DNA of 5,057 nucleotides from an uncultured Collinsella sp. (GCA_934646965.1 CAKUEZ010000138.1:1-5057), one strand, 5' to 3'; counted from the first letter of the stretch, positions 1-5,057 are shown. Translations and numbers: made by a program. Notes: generated by a model not told the origin, from the sequence alone.

Positions 1-90
1 CAGCATGGGCTGCGGCGTGTCGTCCCTAAAACCGACGACGGTGCAGACTCCCTGACCCGGATGAATGACGTGTTGACCGATTGAGAACAT
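1..90 (-). CDS. CarD/CdnL-like RNA polymerase-binding regulator, N-terminal fragment
   Basis: Reading the minus strand from the ATG at 90-88 gives 30 codons before the window edge, beginning MFSIGQHVIHPGQGV and continuing CTVVGFRDD. The pattern of a short hydrophobic start, G-x-x-V-x-H/Y-P-x-x-G-V and then a beta-strand matches the start of the CarD/TRCF RNA-polymerase-interacting domain. Family members bind the RNAP beta subunit and stabilise the open promoter complex in the cytoplasm; longer relatives share this domain with the Mfd repair factor. The start is supported by GGAGG (plus-strand 95-99) four bases upstream of the ATG. A start with its own ribosome site rules out an Mfd internal domain and favours a stand-alone CarD-like protein. 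The gene is divergent from argS. Its C-terminal DNA-binding helices lie outside the window, so the subtype cannot be fixed. Confidence 0.78.
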   Translation of the reverse strand, partial: MFSIGQHVIHPGQGVCTVVGFRDDTPQPML

Positions 91-104
91 GCTACCTCCA
101 ACTT

Positions 105-120
105 ATACGAATTTACGTAT
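105..120. promoter_or_regulatory. Small palindrome at the predicted carD-like transcription start
   Basis: ATACG (105-109) and CGTAT (116-120) form an inverted repeat around a six-base AT-rich spacer. It sits between the candidate -10 and the ribosome binding site of the carD-like gene, where an operator could block or modulate initiation. Arms of five bases are short enough to occur by chance, and no regulator is identified. Confidence 0.2.
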
Positions 121-124
121 GTCT

Positions 125-133
125 AGAATAACA
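125..133 (-). promoter_or_regulatory. Candidate extended -10 promoter for the carD-like gene
   Basis: On the minus strand the sequence reads TGTTATTCT, an extended -10 (TGn) followed by TATTCT, which matches four of six TATAAT positions. No good -35 is seen 16-18 bases upstream, which is tolerated for extended -10 promoters. Transcription would begin near 117-119, leaving a leader of about 28 nt that carries the GGAGG ribosome site. This is motif matching by eye only. Confidence 0.3.
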
Positions 134-421
134 CGCTGACGTGCGCAAACCTTCACTTTATGCAGGAAAAGCACACAACTCCGATAGGTTAGAGTATTCG
201 ATAAAACGCACGGCTCATCCACATGTTTATGCATCTTCAGCACGTGCATAATCTGCAGGCAGACTGCCATCTTTGAGTTTCTCAACGCAAGCTGTAGTCA
301 ATTTTGTGCATATGCAATATCAATCAACTTTACCCTGCGATAGTATGCGCCGCTTGTGATAGAGTGCTACAAACTCTGGCTTTTGCCCTACGAGTGACCA
401 AGAGCTCGGGGGCTTTAACAC

Positions 422-428
422 AAGGAGG
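422..428 (+). promoter_or_regulatory. Strong Shine-Dalgarno sequence fixing the argS start
   Basis: AAGGAGG is a full match to the anti-Shine-Dalgarno sequence and lies four bases before the ATG at 433. It decides the start. The reading frame stays open upstream to a TTG at 304, but that codon has no ribosome site and the extra 43 residues do not resemble an ArgRS N-terminus. Confidence 0.9.
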
Positions 429-432
429 ATCT

Positions 433-2286
433 ATGCCCGAGAAGATTGAAGAGCTGCTACGCGCTGCGCTTGCTGCGGCCCAGGAGGCCGGCGACCTTTC
501 CGCATTTGAACTTGACGATTGCGCTATCGAGCGACCGGCTGACACTTCTCATGGCGAGTGGACCTCCACCATGGCCCTGAAGTCCGCCAAGCTGGCTCAC
601 TGCGCCCCGCGCAAGATCGCCGAGGCCGTCGTTGCCCATATGCCCGAGGACCCCGCGATCGAGAAGGTCGAGATCGCTGGCCCCGGTTTCATCAATTTCT
701 ACCTCTCCGTTGCCGTCAAGAACGCCATCTTTGGCGAGGCCCGCGAGAAGGGCATGGACTTCGCGAAGTCCAACGTCGGTGGCGGCCTGAAGACCCAGGT
801 CGAGTTCGTCTCCGCCAACCCCGTCGGCCCCATGCACATTGGCCACGGCCGCTGGGCCGCTCTGGGCGACTCGCTCTGCCGCGTCATGGACCACGCCGGC
901 TACGACATCCAGCGTGAGTTCTACATCAACGACCACGGTTCCCAGATGAACACCTTCGGCAACTCCATCAGCACGCGCTACATGCAGCTTGCCGACATCA
1001 TCGCCAAGCAGGGCGTGGATATCGACGAGGCTCACAAGATCCTGGTCGCCGACCGCGACGCCTTTGTTGCCGACGAGAACGACGAGCATCCCGAGACCCA
1101 TCCCTACCAGGACAACTTTGCCGAGACCCTGGGCAAGGACTCCTACGGCGGCGACTACATCATCGACGAGGCTGCCGAGTTCTGGCGCACCGACGGCGAC
1201 AAGTGGGTCGACGCCGATCCGCAGGAGCGCATGGAGAGCTTCCGCGAGCGCGGCTACGTGAAGATGGTCGACAACATGCGCGACCTCTGCCACGCCGTCA
1301 ACTGCGACTTCGACCGCTGGTACTCCGAGCGCTCCCTGTACGTGAAGGATATCGAGGGCGAGACCGCCGGCACCTCCGCCGTCGACCGCGCTTTTGAGAA
1401 GCTCGACAAGATGGGCTACCTCTACACCAAGGACGGCGCCCTGTGGTTCCGCTCCACCGATCTGGGCGACGACAAGGACCGCGTCCTGGTCAAGTCCGAC
1501 GGCGAGTACACCTACTTCGCCTCCGACGTTGCCTATCACTGGGACAAGTTCCAGCGCGTCGACCACGTCATCGACATCTGGGGCGCCGACCACCACGGCT
1601 ACATCGAGCGCGTCCGCTGCGTCTGCGACGCCCTCGGCTACCCCGGTAAGTTCGAGGTTCTGCTGGGCCAGCTCGTCAATCTGCTGCGCAACGGCAAGCC
1701 CGTCCGTATGTCCAAGCGCAAGGGCACCATGGTGACCCTGCAGGAGCTCGTCGACGAGGTTGGCTCCGACGCCGCCCGCTACACGCTCATCTCCAAGAGC
1801 TCCAACCAGATGGTCGACTTCGACATCGAGGCCGTTAAGAAGCGCGATAACTCCAACCCGGTGTACTACGTGCAGTACGCTCACGCCCGCGTGTGCTCCA
1901 TCCTGCGTCGTGCCGCCGACGTCACCGCCGAGCAGGCCGCCGAGATGGGCATGAAGGCCGTCGCCGAGAAGGCCATCGGCGAGAACGTCGATTACTCGCT
2001 GCTGACCGATCCGACCGAGCTTGCCCTTTCGCGTAAGCTCAACGAGCTCACCGACCTCATCGGCAGCTGCGCTCGCGACCGTGCTCCGTTCCGTCTGACG
2101 CACTTTGCCGAGGAACTCGCTGGCGACTTCCACAGCTTCTATGCTGCCTGTCAGGTGCTGCCGAGCGAGGGCCGTCCCGTCGACCCCGAGCTCTCGCGCG
2201 CCCGTCTGGCCGCTTGCGACGCCGTCCGCGTGACGCTCGCCCTGGTGCTTACCCTCGTTGGCGTTTCCGCACCCGAGCAGATGTAA
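433..2286 (+). CDS. argS: Arginyl-tRNA synthetase
   Basis: This class I aminoacyl-tRNA synthetase attaches arginine to tRNA-Arg using ATP in the cytoplasm; the family needs bound tRNA to activate arginine. The product is 617 aa. Residues about 1-95 form the ArgRS-specific N-terminal tRNA-binding domain, ending near GPGFINFYLS (83-92). The Rossmann catalytic core carries HIGH at 135-138 within NPVGPMHIGHGR, and the KMSKS-equivalent RMSKR at 425-429. GADHHGYIERV between them is typical of ArgRS. From about 478 (YYVQYAHARVCSILRR) the DALR anticodon-binding domain runs to the end, closing with APEQM. The protein is longer than many ArgRS (roughly 550-590 aa). Much of the excess is an acidic segment at about 186-236, before SYGGDYI (237). 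A strong ribosome site precedes the gene and an intrinsic terminator follows it. All catalytic motifs are intact. Confidence 0.97.
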   Translation: MPEKIEELLRAALAAAQEAGDLSAFELDDCAIERPADTSHGEWTSTMALKSAKLAHCAPRKIAEAVVAHMPEDPAIEKVEIAGPGFINFYLSVAVKNAIFGEAREKGMDFAKSNVGGGLKTQVEFVSANPVGPMHIGHGRWAALGDSLCRVMDHAGYDIQREFYINDHGSQMNTFGNSISTRYMQLADIIAKQGVDIDEAHKILVADRDAFVADENDEHPETHPYQDNFAETLGKDSYGGDYIIDEAAEFWRTDGDKWVDADPQERMESFRERGYVKMVDNMRDLCHAVNCDFDRWYSERSLYVKDIEGETAGTSAVDRAFEKLDKMGYLYTKDGALWFRSTDLGDDKDRVLVKSDGEYTYFASDVAYHWDKFQRVDHVIDIWGADHHGYIERVRCVCDALGYPGKFEVLLGQLVNLLRNGKPVRMSKRKGTMVTLQELVDEVGSDAARYTLISKSSNQMVDFDIEAVKKRDNSNPVYYVQYAHARVCSILRRAADVTAEQAAEMGMKAVAEKAIGENVDYSLLTDPTELALSRKLNELTDLIGSCARDRAPFRLTHFAEELAGDFHSFYAACQVLPSEGRPVDPELSRARLAACDAVRVTLALVLTLVGVSAPEQM

Positions 2287-2333
2287 TCTACGGGTCGTTT
2301 GACCGAGTAAGATCGGCTTAGTTGAGCCTTATG

Positions 2334-2366
2334 AGCCCGATCTCCCGCGTGGAGGTCGGGCTTTTT
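2334..2366 (+). terminator. Rho-independent terminator of argS
   Basis: AGCCCGATCTCC (2334-2345) pairs with GGAGGTCGGGCT (2351-2362) over 12 base pairs with a single G-T wobble, closing a five-base loop. TTTTT (2362-2366) follows at once. The hairpin starts 47 bases after the argS stop codon, so argS is probably transcribed as a single gene that ends here, separate from rho. Confidence 0.93.
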
Positions 2367-2413
2367 GCGTTTGGCGGTGCTTTTTGGTGTGTTGGGAAAT
2401 GCTACTAAATTAC

Positions 2414-2561
2414 AACTATACCGGTTTACGGGGCTGAATCGCCGACTGGCGACCATAGCGCCAAGAGCGAAATTAAAACCGCAGGTAGACGGCTTGACGT
2501 ATTTCGAAAATGCAGGGTATGGTTGGTGTGCGCCATTCTGGCCCCGTAAACCGACATAGTT
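2414..2561. repeat. Long imperfect palindromic element, copy 1
   Basis: CGGTTTACGGGGC (2422-2434) is perfectly complementary to GCCCCGTAAACCG (2541-2553). After two mismatches the pairing resumes outward, AACTAT (2414-2419) with ATAGTT (2556-2561). Inside, ACCATA (2452-2457) can pair with TATGGT (2518-2523), so the unit could fold as one long interrupted stem. The interior holds AAAACCGCAGGTAG (2475-2488), GAAAATG (2506-2512) and GGGTATGGT (2515-2523), all repeated in the same order in the copy at 2652-2779. No transposase or convincing ORF is inside. It could be a dispersed non-coding repeat of the REP/MITE kind or a structured RNA, and the window cannot separate these. Confidence 0.75.
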
Positions 2562-2564
2562 TTG

Positions 2565-2605
2565 AAAAATGATCCCTTGGGGACGGAGGAAAACGGATCA
2601 TTTTT
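2565..2605. repeat. Perfect 11-bp hairpin between the palindromic elements, terminator-like
   Basis: AAAAATGATCC (2565-2575) is perfectly complementary to GGATCATTTTT (2595-2605), with a 19-base purine-rich loop containing GGGGACGGAGG. The A-run on one side and T-run on the other make it a possible bidirectional terminator, but the stem is AT-rich with only GGATC as its strong part. It may instead belong to the same repeat cluster as the flanking palindromes. Confidence 0.55.
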
Positions 2606-2608
2606 GTC

Positions 2609-2642
2609 TCGTGGAGGGCTGGCACGGACCCGTCCGCCACGA
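2609..2642. repeat. Short inverted repeat
   Basis: TCGTGG (2609-2614) pairs with CCACGA (2637-2642), and CGGAC and GTCCG inside offer further pairing. It lies directly after the 11-bp hairpin and before the second palindromic element, so the whole interval 2414-2779 is a chain of predicted hairpins. No function can be assigned. Confidence 0.4.
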
Positions 2643-2651
2643 ATTGTGCCC

Positions 2652-2779
2652 ATCTCCTACGTTTACTCGCATACCCCGAACCATGCCGAAAAGTTCGATA
2701 TAAAAACCGCAGGTAGCGGACTCGCTGTTTTTGAAAATGTAGGGGTATGGTCGGGGGTACCGAGGTAAACGTAGTAGAT
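2652..2779. repeat. Long imperfect palindromic element, copy 2
   Basis: ATCTCCTACGTTTAC (2652-2666) pairs with GTAAACGTAGTAGAT (2765-2779) with one mismatch. Pairing continues inward with one-base offsets: ATACCCC (2671-2677) with GGGGTAT (2742-2748) or with the nearby GGGGGTAC, and ACCAT with ATGGT. The interior repeats the core of the copy at 2414-2561: AAAACCGCAGGTAG (2703-2716), GAAAATG (2733-2739) and GGGTATGGT (2743-2751). The outer arms differ from those of copy 1 but remain self-complementary and keep GTTTAC, which suggests that the pairing rather than the exact arm sequence is retained. No protein-coding content is supported. Confidence 0.75.
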
Positions 2780-2906
2780 AAGCGCGTTTCGTGGCGCAGC
2801 GATTCCAGGCGACATGGTTATGCTCCCGAGTCGCTCCATTTCAAGGGGCCTTAGAGGAAGAGTGTTCCTTTTGACTAGTCGTTTAAGAACGTCCCCAATG
2901 ACTAAG
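2780..2906. other. Intergenic stretch upstream of the rho promoter, no gene seen
   Basis: Only weak signals are visible here. GCGAC and GTCGC form a short inverted repeat around 2810-2834. A five-base hairpin AGGAA/TTCCT (2855-2869) is followed by a short T-run. GACTAGTC (2873-2880) is a perfect palindrome. TGACTA occurs twice. TTGACT (2871-2876) resembles a -35 box but has no acceptable -10 at 16-18 bases. No ORF with a ribosome site was found. Confidence 0.4.
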
Positions 2907-2934
2907 TTGCAGGTGGTGGCGGTTGTGTTACACT
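2907..2934 (+). promoter_or_regulatory. Candidate rho promoter
   Basis: TTGCAG (2907-2912) matches four of six -35 positions and TACACT (2929-2934) four of six -10 positions, with a 16-base spacer. A TG dinucleotide one base before the -10 gives an extended -10. Transcription would start near 2940-2942, leaving a leader of about 138 nt before the rho GTG. It is the best promoter-like sequence between the argS terminator and rho, and was found by eye only. Confidence 0.45.
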
Positions 2935-2939
2935 AACGC

Positions 2940-3078
2940 TGCGTATTTGACGCAATCATCTCGATACAGATCAATGATGCACGTCGGCATTTGACGGAGC
3001 TAGACTGTTTAGCCGCCCTGAAGGTATATGCAGGGAGCATGTGATCACAGGGCTTGAAAAGAAAGTTGAGCAAACACT
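2940..3078 (+). promoter_or_regulatory. Structured rho leader with alternative pairings
   Basis: The predicted 5' end can form TGCGT/ACGCA (2940-2944 with 2950-2954). A six-pair hairpin follows at 2999-3013. CCCTG (3016-3020) can pair with CAGGG at 3031-3035, or, as GCCCTG (3015-3020), with CAGGGC at 3048-3053; these options exclude each other. TGTGATCACA (3040-3049) is a perfect palindrome. The rho start has only a weak ribosome site (GAG at 3068-3070, eight bases before the GTG). E. coli rho is known to be autoregulated through its leader; that this leader is regulatory too is inference. Confidence 0.35.
3028..3057 (+). CDS. Possible nine-residue leader peptide upstream of rho
   Basis: ATG at 3028 opens a nine-codon frame (MQGACDHRA) that ends at TGA 3055-3057, 21 bases before the rho GTG. 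GAAGG (3020-3024) lies three bases upstream, a workable sequence at short spacing. The frame overlaps the competing CAGGG segments, so ribosomes on it would disturb those pairings. A frame this short arises easily by chance. Confidence 0.15.
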   Translation: MQGACDHRA

Positions 3079-5057
3079 GTGTCTGATCAACAGCGAGAAA
3101 ACGAAATAACGACGGCGCCAACCGCTCCCGCTGCACCGGTTGCGTCGGACCAGGCCGTGATGCCTGCGCCGGTGCAGGCCTCGGTCGCTGAGGCCCCCAA
3201 GGCCGCTTCGACGCCTGCATCTGCTGCGGCTGAGAAGGCCGCGCCCGTGGCTTCGGCCACCGGAGAGGACGCCGCGCCCGTAAATCCCAAGCGTACACGC
3301 CGTGTGGCCAAGCCGGCAGCGGACGGCGAAGAGGCCGCAAAGCCCAAGCGTCGAACCACGCGTACGACGCGAGCCAAGCGCACCGTTGCGGCTGATTCCT
3401 CGGCGCCGATTTCCGACGAGGTCGCGCAGGCTCGCGCACTCGCGCAAATCAGCGAGGCTCAGGTGGTGCGCGCCCGCCGTCGTGCCGCTGAGCGTGAGGC
3501 TGCGGCGCTGACCGAGTTGGCAGCGCCGGTCGCTTCCGAGGCGCCCTCGACTCCCGAGGTTCGCGTTGCCGATCAGCCGGCGGAGAAGCCGGCTCCCCGC
3601 ACGCGTCGCCGTGCCACCCCCAAGTCCCAGCAGGATGCTGAGCAGGCGGCCCCTGAGGCCGTCGAGGCTCTGGCTCGTTCCGCAGCGGGGGAGAGCGCGC
3701 AGGCCTCTGAGTCTGCAGCGCACTCCGAGACCAGCGAGGCTCCTGTGGTCGATCCCGCCCTGCGTCCGCACCGTCGCGGCCGCAAGCCTAAGGCTTTCGT
3801 GGAAGCCGAGAAGGCCGCCGCTGCCGCAGCAGCAGCTCAGAGCGCAGCGGTGAATGCCGAGTCCGCGCCCGTCGCCGACGCTCCTGCCCAGGACACAGCA
3901 TCCACCGAGGTCGCCGTATCTGCCGATGCCGAGCCCGCCGATGTCCGTCCCGGTCGCAGCCGTCGTACCGCTCCCAAGCGCGCGACCAAGGTAAAGGGTA
4001 CGAAAAAGGGCGCGTCCGAGGATGCTGTCAACGACGCCGCCGAGGCAATCGCCGACGCCGCCTCCGAAGCCGAGAACGCCGATCAGCCGGCAAGCGAGAA
4101 GCCCAAGCGCACCCGTAAGAAGTCCACAAAGGCCAAAGCCGCCGAGCAGCAGGCCGACGCTGAGCCCGGCTCCGACACCGACACCAAGTCCGGCGGCGAG
4201 GCCCCGGCCAATACCGACGCCCCCGCAGCCGATGGCGCGGCGCCCGCCGAGACCGAAGAAAACGCCCGCCCCAACCGTCGCCAGCACAAGCGCAACGACG
4301 AGCGCAACGACCGCAAGGACGAGCGCAACAACGACCGTCGCAACCGCCAGCGCGATCGCAAGCAGCGCAACAAGGAGCGCAACGCCGCCCCGACCGAGCC
4401 CACGCTTTCGCGCGAGGAGCTCGCGGCCATGAAGGTCGCCGAGCTGCGCGAAAAGGCCAAGGAGTTCGAGATCGAGACGACCGGCAAAAAGAAGGCTGAG
4501 CTCGTCGAGGAGATCTACACCACTGCCGCGAAGGCCGAGGGCTTCCGCGATATCAAGGGTATCCTGCAGATTCGCCCGGACAGCTCCGGCATCATCCACG
4601 CCCACGGCTACATGAAGTCCAACGACGACGCCTTTGTGCCCGCCTACCTCATCCGCTCCGCTCGCCTGCGCACGGGTGACGTCATCGAGGGCTCGCTGCG
4701 TCCTTCGCGCGGCGGCGACAAGCGTGCCGGCCTCGCCAAGATCACGACCGTCAACGGCATAGATCCCGAGCAGATTCGCAACCGCCCCAAGTTTGGCGAC
4801 CTCACGCCGGTCTATCCCAACGAGCCGCTGCGTATGGAGCACGGCAAAGATTCCATCACCGGTCGCGCCATCGACATCGTTTCGCCGATCGGCAAGGGCC
4901 AGCGCGGCCTGATCGTGTCGCCGCCCAAGGCCGGCAAGACCACGATCCTCAAGAAGATCTGCCAGTCCATTTCGATTAACAACCCCGAGGTGCACCTCAT
5001 CTGCCTGCTCGTCGACGAGCGCCCCGAAGAGGTCACCGACATGCAGCGCTCCATTAA
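3079..5057 (+). CDS. rho: Transcription termination factor Rho with long N-terminal extension, 3' end missing
   Basis: Rho is a hexameric RNA-dependent ATPase/helicase that loads on nascent RNA and ends transcription. The frame is open for 659 codons plus two bases to the window edge. GTG 3079 is the most upstream possible start, since TGA stops lie at 3055 and 3067 in frame; its ribosome site is weak. Residues 1-394 are Ala/Pro/Glu-rich low complexity with repeated basic clusters and an eight-Ala run (246-253). Residues 395-435 form an Arg/Asn/Asp/Lys tract. The Rho N-terminal helical domain follows (about 443-487), then the RNA-binding OB domain (about 488-590). The ATPase domain has Walker A PPKAGKTT (615-622) and LVDERPEEVTDMQR, with the catalytic Glu at 647. 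Walker B, the Q and R loops and the C-terminus lie beyond the window. By offset from E. coli Rho (419 aa), the full protein would be about 855 aa. Several OB-domain RNA-contact residues are changed. Confidence 0.97.
   Translation, partial: MSDQQRENEITTAPTAPAAPVASDQAVMPAPVQASVAEAPKAASTPASAAAEKAAPVASATGEDAAPVNPKRTRRVAKPAADGEEAAKPKRRTTRTTRAKRTVAADSSAPISDEVAQARALAQISEAQVVRARRRAAEREAAALTELAAPVASEAPSTPEVRVADQPAEKPAPRTRRRATPKSQQDAEQAAPEAVEALARSAAGESAQASESAAHSETSEAPVVDPALRPHRRGRKPKAFVEAEKAAAAAAAAQSAAVNAESAPVADAPAQDTASTEVAVSADAEPADVRPGRSRRTAPKRATKVKGTKKGASEDAVNDAAEAIADAASEAENADQPASEKPKRTRKKSTKAKAAEQQADAEPGSDTDTKSGGEAPANTDAPAADGAAPAETEENARPNRRQHKRNDERNDRKDERNNDRRNRQRDRKQRNKERNAAPTEPTLSREELAAMKVAELREKAKEFEIETTGKKKAELVEEIYTTAAKAEGFRDIKGILQIRPDSSGIIHAHGYMKSNDDAFVPAYLIRSARLRTGDVIEGSLRPSRGGDKRAGLAKITTVNGIDPEQIRNRPKFGDLTPVYPNEPLRMEHGKDSITGRAIDIVSPIGKGQRGLIVSPPKAGKTTILKKICQSISINNPEVHLICLLVDERPEEVTDMQRSI

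Larger units (their letters stand above)
91..432. other. Divergent intergenic region, no gene supported
   Basis: These 342 bases separate the divergent carD-like gene and argS and are visibly more AT-rich than the flanking genes. Short inverted repeats can be seen: TTATGCA (227-233) with TGCATAA (245-251), GGCAG (258-262) with CTGCC (264-268), and AGAGT (361-365) with ACTCT (373-377). GCACGTGC (240-247) is a perfect palindrome. No clear -35/-10 pair was found for argS, although its promoter must lie here or be very weak. The T-box signature expected of tRNA-sensing leaders of synthetase genes is absent. The open frame at 103-285 (minus) starts at TTG without a ribosome site and looks like chance. 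Confidence 0.6.

Noticed and set aside
103..285. Minus-strand 60-codon frame upstream of the carD-like gene
   Set aside because: It starts at TTG with no ribosome site, overlaps the candidate promoter and small palindromes, and its product has no recognisable features.
304..432. N-terminal extension of ArgRS from an upstream TTG
   Set aside because: There is no ribosome site at 304, whereas AAGGAGG sits just before ATG 433. The added residues do not resemble an ArgRS N-terminus.
91..432. T-box riboswitch upstream of argS
   Set aside because: Neither the conserved T-box sequence nor a terminator/antiterminator pair is visible before the argS ribosome site.
457..2133. Long minus-strand open frame (558 codons) opposite argS
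   Set aside because: It is the antisense shadow of a strongly codon-biased GC-rich gene. Its product is a Val/Gly/Leu/Asp low-complexity string without motifs, and argS on the other strand is unmistakable.
2365..2768. Small frames at 2365-2559 (+), 2426-2653 (-) and 2562-2768 (+)
   Set aside because: They lie across the palindromic repeats and hairpins, lack ribosome sites, and their products reflect repeat sequence rather than a protein family.
2414..2779. CRISPR array or insertion sequence
   Set aside because: There are only two divergent units, without short identical repeats and regular unique spacers, and no transposase-like frame lies inside or beside them.
3040..3049. TGTGATCACA as a CRP/FNR-type operator
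   Set aside because: The half-sites match, but the six-base spacer between TGTGA and TCACA is missing and the site is downstream of the predicted promoter. It was kept only as part of the leader structure.
2971..4995. Long minus-strand open frame (674 codons) opposite rho
   Set aside because: It is antisense to a real rho frame with intact motifs. Its Gly/Leu/Arg-rich product mirrors the Ala/Pro-rich coding strand and has no recognisable domain.

Overview
This window comes from a GC-rich bacterium, most likely a coriobacterium (Actinomycetota) and possibly Collinsella-like. That assignment is an inference. It rests on strong C/G third-position bias in argS and rho, a CarD-type RNA polymerase regulator, and an actinobacterial-style Rho with a very long Ala/Pro/Arg/Lys-rich N-terminus. 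No rRNA or other decisive marker is present.

Layout, left to right. (1) Positions 1-90, minus strand: the first 30 codons of a CarD/CdnL-like RNA polymerase-binding protein, cut by the window edge. (2) Positions 91-432: a relatively AT-rich divergent intergenic region. It holds a candidate extended -10 and a small palindrome for the carD-like gene, several short inverted repeats, and the strong Shine-Dalgarno sequence of argS. (3) Positions 433-2286, plus strand: complete arginyl-tRNA synthetase (argS, 617 aa), followed 47 bases later by a strong intrinsic terminator. (4) Positions 2367-2906: no convincing gene. This stretch holds two related long imperfect palindromes (2414-2561 and 2652-2779) that share an internal core, with two further hairpins between them. 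(5) Positions 2907-3078: a candidate rho promoter and a leader of about 138 nt with competing base-pairing options and a possible nine-codon upstream ORF. (6) Positions 3079-5057, plus strand: transcription termination factor rho, starting at GTG and running off the right edge inside the ATPase domain. About 440 residues of low-complexity sequence precede the conserved Rho core.

The three genes all serve core information processing: promoter opening, tRNA charging and transcription termination. The sequence does not show them to be one operon. The carD-like gene is divergent, argS has its own terminator, and rho has its own promoter-like sequence. The points most worth a second look are the Rho tail with its spaced basic clusters and Arg/Asn/Asp tract, the loss of the usual aromatic RNA-contact residues in the Rho primary binding site, the paired palindromic elements whose two arms differ in concert between copies, and the rho leader. 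None of these is claimed to be a proven new system.
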